Shown piece after piece: positions 1-5,560 of a stretch of DNA of 7,019 bases. Under the pieces are notes generated by a model. That model was not told where the DNA came from. It searched no databases and worked only from the letters and a program-made list of their open reading frames with translations. This DNA comes from an uncultured Oribacterium sp. (GTDB lineage Bacteria > Bacillota > Clostridia > Lachnospirales > Lachnospiraceae), in NCBI GenBank assembly GCA_900772695.1, contig CAAGRO010000210.1, forward strand, positions 1 through 7,019. The letters are read 5' to 3'. The position numbers and the translations under genes are program-made. How positions within the stretch are numbered: the first letter of the stretch is position 1; every line of letters starts with the position of its first letter.

Positions 1-56
1 ATACCAGAAATTACGCAATTACGCATTACAAATATTCGAAAATTGACAAAAAAATA

Positions 57-83
57 AGGCGTAGAGCGCCTCCTAGCGTTTTT
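57..83 (+). terminator. Possible weak Rho-independent terminator
   Basis: A 5-bp stem AGGCG/CGCCT (57-61 with 67-71, loop TAGAG) is followed by five T residues at 79-83. The T run is 7 nt away from the stem, which is farther than in a classical terminator. It sits directly after a TAA at 55-57, so it may close an upstream transcript. The call is tentative. Confidence 0.3.
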
Positions 84-132
84 GGGTGTCAAAGACCCGT
101 GCCCTCCGGGGCCCTGCCTGCCGATGTGAAGG

Positions 133-156
133 GAATACGTGCCATGCCACGTGTTC
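133..156. promoter_or_regulatory. Dyad just upstream of the aroF -35 box
   Basis: The arms GAATACGTG (133-141) and CACGTGTTC (148-156) pair over 9 positions, one of them G-T, around a 6-nt centre. The dyad ends two bases before the -35 box at 159. That position suits an operator or activator site. As RNA it would be a stable hairpin if the region were transcribed from farther upstream. No known regulator is recognised. Confidence 0.35.
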
Positions 157-158
157 AC

Positions 159-187
159 TTGATTTTGCGCTTCTTTCCGCGTATACT
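159..187 (+). promoter_or_regulatory. Sigma-A-type promoter for aroF
   Basis: The -35 box TTGATT (159-164) and -10 box TATACT (182-187) are separated by exactly 17 bp. Transcription would start near 194, leaving a leader of about 120 nt before the aroF start codon. An interrupted dyad, CCGC-gt-ATAC (177-186) facing GTATGCGG (193-200), overlaps the -10 box and could be a repressor site. The promoter is predicted from spacing and consensus only. Confidence 0.6.
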
Positions 188-230
188 TGCGGGTATGCGG
201 CTGAGTGGACCTTCGTATACATGAGGTATG
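177..230. promoter_or_regulatory. Two repeated ATAC-N5/6-GTAT dyads, candidate operators
   Basis: CGTATAC-(6 nt)-GTATG at 180-197 and CGTATAC-(5 nt)-GTATG at 214-230 are near copies of one another spaced 34 bp apart. The first covers the -10 box and the second lies about 20-35 bp inside the transcript. Such paired sites fit a transcription factor, but the second copy also forms part of an RNA hairpin in the leader. The sequence alone cannot separate the DNA and RNA explanations. Confidence 0.35.
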
Positions 231-293
231 TGCGAAGGTGCCGGATGTAGACATTGGCAGACTCAGTCCTCGGAAAGGGCCGCGCGATGGCCC
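201..293 (+). ncRNA. Structured aroF mRNA leader, candidate cis-regulatory RNA
   Basis: The leader can fold into a three-way junction. P1 is CTGAGT (201-206) with ACTCAG (261-266). P2 is an 11-bp helix (209-219 with 229-239). P3 is GCC plus GATG (240-247, G243 bulged) with CATTGGC (252-258). P2 and P3 abut without a linker, and the other two joints are two nucleotides each, as in compact riboswitch aptamers. A separate hairpin GGGCC/GGCCC (277-293) lies 9 nt before the Shine-Dalgarno sequence and has no T tract, so it does not look like an intrinsic terminator. CCTTC (210-214, 5' strand of P2) could instead pair with GAAGG (302-306) in the Shine-Dalgarno region, giving a possible translational switch. 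It matches no riboswitch or T-box class I recognise. The fold was drawn by hand and its function is inferred. Confidence 0.4.
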
Positions 294-314
294 GTTCAGA
301 AGAAGGAGACCAGT

Positions 315-1364
315 ATGGGATTTGAATTTAGATCGAAGCTTCCGACCAGCGCCGAAATCCGTGAGCAGATTCCGCTTCCGGAGAACCTTGCGAAGATCAA
401 GGCAGAGCGCGATGAGGAGATCAAGGCGATTTTCAGAGGCGACTCACATAAGTTCCTCTTAATTATAGGACCATGTTCCGCGGATCATCCGGACCCTGTC
501 CTCGAGTACTGCCATCGTCTGAAGGAGATTGCGGACGAGGTGCAGGATAAGATCATGATCGTGCCGCGTATCTATACGAACAAGCCACGTACGACGGGGG
601 AGGGCTATAAGGGCATGCTGCATCAGCCGGACCCGGAGAAGGGAGCGGATGTGCTCGCCGGTATCGGCGCGATCCGCCGTCTGCATATGGAGGTGCTGCG
701 TCAGACCGGCTTCAGTACCGCGGATGAGATGCTGTACCCGGATAATCTTCGCTACCTCAGCGATATCATGAGCTATGTGGCCGTCGGTGCGCGCTCCGTG
801 GAGAATCAGCAGCACCGTCTGGTGGCGTCCGGTATCGATGTACCGACGGGTATGAAGAACCCGACCTCCGGCGATCTCGGCGTCATGCTGAACTCGATTT
901 ATGCAGGACAGCATGCCCATGATTTCATCTTCCGCGAGTGGGAGGTACAGTCGGACGGAAATCCATATACGCATGCGATCCTCCGTGGCTCCCAGTCGAA
1001 GCACGGTCAGATCATGCCGAACTATCACTACGAGGATCTGAAGCTTCTGTACGATCTCTATATGAAGAAGGATCTCGTGAATCCGGCGGTCGTGGTGGAT
1101 ACGAACCACTGCAACTCGGCAAAGAAGTACAAGGAGCAGCTGCGAATCTCTCAGGAAATCATGCACTCCAGAAAGTATTCTCCGGAGCTCGCTGGTTTCG
1201 TAAAGGGACTTATGGTAGAATCCTATATCGAAGAGGGAAACTGTAAGCCGGAGGATCATGTCTTCGGAAAGTCCATCACCGACGCCTGCATCGGCTGGGA
1301 GGATACGAAGCGCCTGATCTCGACCGTCTATGACTATGTATCGGTGACGGATTTTAATCATTGA
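315..1364 (+). CDS. aroF: 3-deoxy-7-phosphoheptulonate (DAHP) synthase, class I
   Basis: This enzyme condenses phosphoenolpyruvate with erythrose 4-phosphate to DAHP, the first step of the shikimate pathway, in the cytoplasm. The ATG at 315 is chosen because AAGGAG (303-308) lies 6 nt upstream. It gives 349 residues, close to the 350 of E. coli AroG; an in-frame ATG at 228 would add 29 unrelated residues. The whole chain is the class I alpha TIM barrel. Visible hallmarks are IGPCS with metal ligand Cys54, KPRTT at 90-94 for phosphate binding, GARS/ENQQHR at 158-168, the NHCNS metal ligand His265, VESYIEEG with Glu302, and KSITDACIGWED with Asp323. All four expected metal ligands are present. 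Feedback specificity (Tyr, Phe or Trp) cannot be read safely, so the F in the symbol is nominal. tyrS follows in the same direction. The structured leader upstream probably controls expression. Confidence 0.95.
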   Translation: MGFEFRSKLPTSAEIREQIPLPENLAKIKAERDEEIKAIFRGDSHKFLLIIGPCSADHPDPVLEYCHRLKEIADEVQDKIMIVPRIYTNKPRTTGEGYKGMLHQPDPEKGADVLAGIGAIRRLHMEVLRQTGFSTADEMLYPDNLRYLSDIMSYVAVGARSVENQQHRLVASGIDVPTGMKNPTSGDLGVMLNSIYAGQHAHDFIFREWEVQSDGNPYTHAILRGSQSKHGQIMPNYHYEDLKLLYDLYMKKDLVNPAVVVDTNHCNSAKKYKEQLRISQEIMHSRKYSPELAGFVKGLMVESYIEEGNCKPEDHVFGKSITDACIGWEDTKRLISTVYDYVSVTDFNH

Positions 1365-1445
1365 GTGATTCCCTGAAGTGCAGGATCCTGTATGGATGGA
1401 TTCTGAAGTTTATAAAAGATGTTGATGTTATAAGGAGCAAGTAAA

Positions 1446-2666
1446 ATGGGTGTTTATGAGGAGCTGGTAGCCAGAGGACTGATTGCGCAGGTTACCGATG
1501 AGAAGGAGATTCGTGATCTGGTCAATAACGGAAAGGCGACCTTCTATATCGGCTTTGATCCGACCGCAGATTCTCTGCACGTAGGCCACTTTATGGCACT
1601 GACCCTGATGAAGCGTCTGCAGGAGGCCGGCAATAAGCCGATCGCCCTGGTCGGCGGTGGTACCGGTATGATCGGTGACCCGTCCGGTCGTTCCGATATG
1701 CGTAAGATGATGACCATCGAGCAGATCGATCATAACTGTGAGTGCTTCAAGAAGCAGATGAGCCGTTTCATCGAGTTCGGACCGGGCAAGGCCCAGATGG
1801 TCAACAACGCCGACTGGCTGCGTAATCTGAACTTCCTGGATTTCATGCGTGAGATCGGACCATGCTTTTCAGTCAATGATATGCTGCGTGCGCGCTGCTA
1901 TACCAATCGAATGGAGCAGGGCCTGACCTTCCTGGAGTTTTCCTACATGCTGATGCAGGGCTATGATTTCTACCGCCTGTATAAGGATTATGGCTGCAAC
2001 ATGGAGTTCGGTGGCGATGATCAGTGGTCCAACATGCTGGCCGGTACCGAGCTGATCCGTAAGAAGGATGGCAAGGATGCCTATGCGCTGACCATCACCC
2101 TGCTGACCAACAAGGAAGGCAAGAAGATGGGAAAGACCGCCGGTGGTGCGGTATGGCTTGACGCAGAGAAGACGACGCCATACGAGTTCTACCAGTACTG
2201 GAGAAATGTCGATGACGCCGATGTCATCAAGTGCCTGAAGCTGCTCACCTTCATCCCGATTGAGGAGATCGAGGAGATGGCGAAGTGGGAGGGTGCAGAC
2301 CTCAATAAGGCGAAGGAGAGACTCGCCTACTCCCTCACCGATCTCGTCCATGGTAAGGAAGAAGCGGATAAGGCAGAGGCAGCCGCAAAGGCGATCTTCG
2401 TCGGCGGTGGCGACAGCGAGCATATGCCGAAGTACACCCTGAAGGCAGAGGATTACCGCGATGGCAGCATCGATATCTGCGGCGTGCTCTTCGTTTCCGG
2501 TCTGTCGAAGTCGAGATCCGAGGCTCGTCAGAATGTGCAGCAGGGCGGTGTGCAGGTCGCTGGTGAGAAGATCACCGATGTGAAGAAGAGCTTCACCGCG
2601 GAGGATTTCAAGGACGGCGTGGTCGTACAGCGTGGTAAGAAGAACTTCGTGAAGATCTTCAGCTAA
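1446..2666 (+). CDS. tyrS: Tyrosyl-tRNA synthetase (TyrRS)
   Basis: TyrRS attaches tyrosine to tRNA-Tyr in the cytoplasm. The product is 406 residues, a normal length. The start ATG has AAGGAG (1432-1437) 8 nt upstream. The class I catalytic domain shows Tyr34 in FYIGFDPT, the HIGH-type motif HVGH (45-48), GDPSGR (77-82), the tyrosine-binding region QGYDFYRLYKDYG with GGDDQWSN (about 171-196), and the KMSKS-type loop KMGKT (227-231). The C-terminal S4 RNA-binding domain spans about residues 343-403 (SGLSKSRSEARQ). The codons look strongly selected, with many CGT arginines and CTG leucines, as expected for a highly expressed gene. No T-box leader fits in the 81-nt gap after the DAHP synthase gene, and I see no strong promoter or terminator there, so read-through from that gene is likely. 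A weak TATAAA at 1411-1416 is the only -10 candidate. Confidence 0.97.
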   Translation: MGVYEELVARGLIAQVTDEKEIRDLVNNGKATFYIGFDPTADSLHVGHFMALTLMKRLQEAGNKPIALVGGGTGMIGDPSGRSDMRKMMTIEQIDHNCECFKKQMSRFIEFGPGKAQMVNNADWLRNLNFLDFMREIGPCFSVNDMLRARCYTNRMEQGLTFLEFSYMLMQGYDFYRLYKDYGCNMEFGGDDQWSNMLAGTELIRKKDGKDAYALTITLLTNKEGKKMGKTAGGAVWLDAEKTTPYEFYQYWRNVDDADVIKCLKLLTFIPIEEIEEMAKWEGADLNKAKERLAYSLTDLVHGKEEADKAEAAAKAIFVGGGDSEHMPKYTLKAEDYRDGSIDICGVLFVSGLSKSRSEARQNVQQGGVQVAGEKITDVKKSFTAEDFKDGVVVQRGKKNFVKIFS

Positions 2667-2675
2667 GCGCGGGTT

Positions 2676-2704
2676 CCGCCGGTCTGCGTCCATCGCAGGC
2701 GCGG
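2676..2704 (+). other. Stem-loop directly after tyrS
   Basis: CTGCG/CGCAG (2684-2688 with 2694-2698, loop TCCAT) is extended by CCGC/GCGG (2676-2679 with 2701-2704) across a small internal loop. No T tract follows, so this is not an intrinsic terminator by itself. It could protect the tyrS 3' end upstream of the true terminator at 2731. Confidence 0.3.
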
Positions 2705-2730
2705 GGGGAGTTCCTTACAATAAACTTACA

Positions 2731-2765
2731 AAAACGGTAAGTGTCTTGAACACTTGCCGTTTTTT
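2731..2765 (+). terminator. Rho-independent terminator of tyrS
   Basis: An 11-bp stem (2734-2744 with 2750-2760, one G-T pair, loop CTTGA) is preceded by A residues and followed by a run of T from 2760 to 2765. The A run on the left means the same hairpin could also stop transcription on the minus strand. It closes the aroF-tyrS unit. Confidence 0.85.
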
Positions 2766-2774
2766 CTTTATAAT
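2746..2774 (+). promoter_or_regulatory. Promoter for the small secreted protein, overlapping the tyrS terminator
   Basis: TTGAAC (2746-2751) and a perfect TATAAT (2769-2774) are 17 bp apart. The -35 box lies in the loop and right arm of the tyrS terminator. Transcription would start near 2781, giving a leader of about 70 nt. Confidence 0.7.
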
Positions 2775-2790
2775 GCAAGAAACAGATATT

Positions 2791-2827
2791 AAAAAGTGAA
2801 TTTTCAGATTTGGTTTTTCACTTTTTT
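2791..2827 (+). promoter_or_regulatory. AT-rich hairpin in the 5' leader, possible attenuator
   Basis: AAAAAGTGAA (2791-2800) pairs with TTCACTTTTT (2817-2826) over 10 bp around a 16-nt loop. The right arm runs into six T residues at 2822-2827, four bases before AAGGAG (2832-2837). The shape resembles a weak intrinsic terminator inside the leader of the next gene. Only three G-C pairs support it, so stability is doubtful. Confidence 0.3.
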
Positions 2828-2849
2828 AAGTAAGGAGCCTTGAGTAATC

Positions 2850-3422
2850 ATGGTTTTTAAGAGATGTATACGTGTGCTGATGCTGACAGCCATGCTTTCC
2901 TGCATGATGGTGGTGACGGCACTCGCGGCGAATCGTACGATCGCCAACAAGCTGGAGAGTCCGGTGAAGCTGGTCGTCGACAGTGACTATATTACAGGTA
3001 AGGTGAATGATCCGGTTTCGCGTAAGACGAAAACGGCTTTTATCGTGCGCGACAACGCAGCCTTCCATCTGGAGTCTACATCGATGGAGAGCACGGATGT
3101 GATTTTCTATATCAATTCCTTCGTCGAGGGACAGGATATGGGCATCCATAATCGCGTTCAGAAGAAGCTGGCGAAGATCGGCGAGGATCTGACGATGCTT
3201 CCGGAGGATGTCTATGAGAGCTGTACCGCGGACGGTACAGGCTATGATTTCCTGAACCGCTGCTATGATATCCGCGTTTATCTGGATCAGGACGGAAAGC
3301 GCTACGAAGACTATTACTTCGGCCTCGTGGATGACCAGACCTACGAGCAGATGAAGGCGGAGTATGATCGCGTACAGGAGGAACTGAAGGCGCTGAAGAT
3401 CTCGGCGCAGCTGCACCCGTAA
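2850..3422 (+). CDS. Small secreted protein of unknown function
   Basis: I do not recognise a family. The 190-residue product begins with a clear signal peptide: basic KRCIR, then a hydrophobic stretch, with cleavage most likely after ALA at residue 26. MLSC at 15-18 is not a good lipobox, so a soluble secreted protein of about 164 residues is more likely than a lipoprotein. The mature part is hydrophilic and acidic. It has two cysteines (125 and 138) that could form a disulfide, a YEDYYFGLVDD segment near 152-162, and a probable helix or short coiled coil at about 163-184 (QMKAEYDRVQEELKALK). There is no cell-wall anchor. The start ATG follows AAGGAG by a rather long 12 nt, but an in-frame TGA at 2841-2843 rules out a nearby upstream start. 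The gene stands alone between its own promoter and terminator. Confidence 0.8.
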   Translation: MVFKRCIRVLMLTAMLSCMMVVTALAANRTIANKLESPVKLVVDSDYITGKVNDPVSRKTKTAFIVRDNAAFHLESTSMESTDVIFYINSFVEGQDMGIHNRVQKKLAKIGEDLTMLPEDVYESCTADGTGYDFLNRCYDIRVYLDQDGKRYEDYYFGLVDDQTYEQMKAEYDRVQEELKALKISAQLHP

Positions 3423-3467
3423 ACAAGTAGTGGAATCGTCGAGAGAACAGGATAGAACTTAGAATAT

Positions 3468-3498
3468 AAAGCGGAGCTTTAAGAGAGCTCCGCTTTTT
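3468..3498 (+). terminator. Rho-independent terminator
   Basis: GCGGAGCT/AGCTCCGC (3471-3478 with 3486-3493, loop TTAAGAG) extends by three A-T pairs and ends in TTTTT (3494-3498). It lies 45 bases after the small secreted protein gene and separates it from the DUF5722 gene. Confidence 0.88.
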
Positions 3499-3553
3499 GA
3501 TGTTTTGAAAAACTTCAGAATACTGTATCGAATAGTAAGAAAAAAGAAATGGG

Positions 3554-3578
3554 ATCGTCACGATGTGGGTGCTATACT
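3554..3578 (+). promoter_or_regulatory. Extended -10 promoter for the DUF5722 gene, with adjacent dyad
   Basis: TGCTATACT (3570-3578) is an extended -10 element (TGn plus TATACT). No good -35 box lies 17 bp upstream, which fits the extended -10 class. An 11-bp dyad ATCGT-C-ACGAT (3554-3564) lies just upstream and could be an operator. Transcription would start near 3585, leaving a leader of about 80 nt. Confidence 0.5.
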
Positions 3579-3664
3579 ACAATCTGCATCGATGGTCATG
3601 GAATAAATATCATGAACGGCTAAGTCGGTGTACAGGATGAAGACTTGCTTGAAAGGATGAAAGA

Positions 3665-5482
3665 ATGAGACATCATGTAGTACATAAAGATCCATATCGA
3701 ATATCAAATACAGGAAGGTTTCTGCCGGCACTGGTGCTGGCGGGCGCGATGGCGCTGGCATGTGCCGGCACGGCGACGGCGGCCAGTGTGGCGGCGAGTG
3801 GCGTCGACGTATCGGCGTACCAGATGAGCCTGCCGGGCGGTGGAAATGCGGCCATCACCGGGCAGAGCAGCGCGGCGTCGGCGGTACCGACGGGCGGAGC
3901 GACGATCGCACAGGACCAGAGCATTGGCACACACTACGCGACGGTGCAGTCGGCGGAAATCAATGCCGCGAACCCGGCGGTCATCGATATCACGGTTGAT
4001 GCGGCACCGCTCGCCGGGAGCGGGCAGCAGCTCTACCTGTTCGCAGTGAAGCCATACCAGATGAACCTCGACGGCCGGACAGACTATCTGGCGGTGCAGG
4101 AGGTCGGAAACGGCAGTCTGCAGTTCACGGCGGATCTGCAGGACGGCCCGAACAGCCTCCGGACCTATGATGCATTCGTGGTCGCGATCGCCAGTGGAAG
4201 CGGCTATCAGATCGTATCGAACCGCTGCTACATCGGAAATCCGGAGCGAATCGCAGCAGACCAGTCACCGGCGCTGAATCGCGGTAAGAAGGGACTGCTG
4301 GTGGATCCGAACATCCTTGATGATGCCATCGATCTCGGGATCAAGCATGCGTTTATCCCGGTCACGACCGCGCAGCTTTTCGGCGCGGGCGTCAGCTACA
4401 GCTATGATGGAAAGGTCTATTCTTTCGATTCGGCGCTGATTCAGCAGCTGGATCAGGAGATCAGCCGTCTTTCCGGCGCCGGGGTGGCCGTCACGGTGAA
4501 CCTCGTAAACGGATGGAATCCGACACAGCCGGCGCTCTACCGCCCGGGTACGAAGGTGGTCACGAGCGATGCGGCACTGTACTATGGCTTCAATGTTGAA
4601 ACCGAGGAGGGCTTCCAGCTGGTGAAGGCGATGGCGACCTTCCTTGCGAGCCGCTATAACGGGCATAACGGGCACGGAAAGATCACGAACTGGGTCATCG
4701 GAAACGAAATCAATAATCAGTACTGGAATTATGTCGGAAACTACAGTGTCCGGGACTATACCCGGATTTTCCAGCGGACCTTCCGTGTGTTCTATACCGC
4801 TATCAAGTCGGTTTCCGCAAATGATAACGTCATGTTTTCACTGGATCAGTACTGGACGATCAAGCCGGAGGCCGGATCGGTCGGAAAGTATCCGGGAAAA
4901 GATGTGCTCGATAACTTCATGTACATCGATCAGGAGGAGGGCAAGACCAACTGGGCTCTGGCGATCCATCCGTACCCGTACCCGCTGACCGATCCGAATT
5001 TCTGGGATGACTTCTCCTCCGGCAAGGTGACGAACGATCTCACCACACCGGTCATCAGCTACGCCAACCTTTCGGTACTGACGAACTACATGCACAGTCA
5101 GTATATGCTGGATAAGCGCGGGCAGGTACGAAATATCTTCATGACTGAGGAGGGCTTCAGTTCTGTGAAGAAGCTTACACAGGACGCACAGATGGAGCAG
5201 GCGGCAGCCGTCGCCTATGGCCACTACATCGTCGAGAATAACCCGGACATCGATGCCTACATGCTTTCCCGTCAGCTGGACAATGCAGCCGAAACGAAGG
5301 ATGGACTCTACTTCGGACTGTCTTCCGTCGGCACAGATGGTGCCTCGCTCGTCGCGAAGCCGGCCCGCGAGGTCTTCAAGTACATCGATGACCCGAACAC
5401 CTCGCTGATGGTATCGGATTTTGCAAAGACCATCATCGGCATCAGCGACTGGGCGCAGGCCATCCCGGGATTCCATTTCTGA
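3665..5482 (+). CDS. Secreted DUF5722 protein, putative glycoside hydrolase-like enzyme
   Basis: The product is 605 residues, starting at an ATG with AAAGGA (3652-3657) 7 nt upstream. An 18-residue basic N-region leads into a hydrophobic core and a signal-peptidase site near ATA-A at residue 39. No LPXTG, membrane anchor or dockerin is visible, so it is probably released outside the cell. An Ala/Gly-rich linker-like part and a beta-rich N-terminal domain (about 90-195) precede a TIM-barrel-like part (about 207-575). That part reads like DUF5722 proteins I know from Lachnospiraceae: KKGLLVDP, LGIKHAF, NWVIGNEIN (342-350), AIHPYPYP (433-440) and MTEEGFSS (493-500). The Asn347-Glu348 pair and Glu495/496 resemble the acid/base and nucleophile of clan A glycoside hydrolases. 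The substrate is unknown and activity is inferred. The 5' third is very GC-rich and uses more GCG and CGG codons than tyrS, perhaps from low-complexity sequence. Confidence 0.82.
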   Translation: MRHHVVHKDPYRISNTGRFLPALVLAGAMALACAGTATAASVAASGVDVSAYQMSLPGGGNAAITGQSSAASAVPTGGATIAQDQSIGTHYATVQSAEINAANPAVIDITVDAAPLAGSGQQLYLFAVKPYQMNLDGRTDYLAVQEVGNGSLQFTADLQDGPNSLRTYDAFVVAIASGSGYQIVSNRCYIGNPERIAADQSPALNRGKKGLLVDPNILDDAIDLGIKHAFIPVTTAQLFGAGVSYSYDGKVYSFDSALIQQLDQEISRLSGAGVAVTVNLVNGWNPTQPALYRPGTKVVTSDAALYYGFNVETEEGFQLVKAMATFLASRYNGHNGHGKITNWVIGNEINNQYWNYVGNYSVRDYTRIFQRTFRVFYTAIKSVSANDNVMFSLDQYWTIKPEAGSVGKYPGKDVLDNFMYIDQEEGKTNWALAIHPYPYPLTDPNFWDDFSSGKVTNDLTTPVISYANLSVLTNYMHSQYMLDKRGQVRNIFMTEEGFSSVKKLTQDAQMEQAAAVAYGHYIVENNPDIDAYMLSRQLDNAAETKDGLYFGLSSVGTDGASLVAKPAREVFKYIDDPNTSLMVSDFAKTIIGISDWAQAIPGFHF

Positions 5483-5498
5483 TACTTTAAACTTATGC

Positions 5499-5537
5499 TT
5501 GCCTCCTGCGATAAAGTGGGATTATAATTGCTATAAT
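5499..5537 (+). promoter_or_regulatory. Promoter region of brnQ with two TATAAT boxes
   Basis: TATAAT occurs at 5523-5528 and again at 5532-5537. The second is preceded by TGC, making an extended -10 element (TGCTATAAT, 5529-5537) of the same form as that of the DUF5722 gene. The first could use TTGCCT (5499-5504) at 18 bp spacing. Starts near 5535-5543 would give a very short leader ahead of the GGGAGG ribosome binding site (5549-5554). Confidence 0.6.
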
Positions 5538-5560
5538 TTTTTATTAATGGGAGGCACATT

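Larger units (their letters stand above)
1..158. other. Upstream intergenic region, no convincing gene
   Basis: I see no supported gene here. Frame 1 is open from the left edge to a TAA at 55-57, with 18 codons ending in Lys-Lys. This could be the tail of an upstream gene, but nothing confirms it. Frame 3 stays open to 222-224 only because the stretch is GC-rich. An 8-base unit, ATTACGCA, is tandemly repeated at 10-17 and 18-25. Small hairpins follow at 84-98 (GGGT/ACCC) and 101-112 (GCCC/GGGC, loop TCCG). A stronger dyad lies at 133-156. TTGACA at 43-48 resembles a -35 box, but no -10 box lies at the right distance. Confidence 0.5.

Noticed and set aside
43..76. TTGACA at 43-48 as a promoter -35 box
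   Set aside because: The bases 17 nt downstream are GCGCCT; no acceptable -10 box lies at 15-19 bp.
144..224. Short ORF with 26 codons beginning at ATG 144 with an AAGGGA upstream, as a possible leader peptide with two Phe codons
   Set aside because: It starts before the predicted transcript start near 194, is not enriched in aromatic codons, and no terminator/antiterminator pair follows it.
261..314. T-box-like end (GAAAGGG followed by GCGCG and GGCCC) before the DAHP synthase gene
   Set aside because: The conserved T-box sequence with UGG for the tRNA acceptor end is missing, and there is no specifier stem of the usual form and no U-tract terminator.
228..314. Longer DAHP synthase from the in-frame ATG at 228
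   Set aside because: The 29 extra residues resemble no DAHP synthase, the bases belong to the structured leader, and the AAGGAG site is placed for the ATG at 315.
459..1361. Long open frame on the minus strand opposite the DAHP synthase gene, and similar ones opposite tyrS and the DUF5722 gene
   Set aside because: They are shadows of GC-rich coding sequence: His/Arg/Leu-rich composition, no ribosome binding sites and no family resemblance.
1381..1390. Perfect 10-bp palindrome CAGGATCCTG between the DAHP synthase gene and tyrS
   Set aside because: It has no loop, no T tract and no repeated partner, so neither a terminator nor an operator is supported.
5484..5517. ACTTTA/TAAAGT as a terminator after the DUF5722 gene
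   Set aside because: The stem is only 6 A-T-rich pairs with a 22-nt loop and no T tract directly after it.
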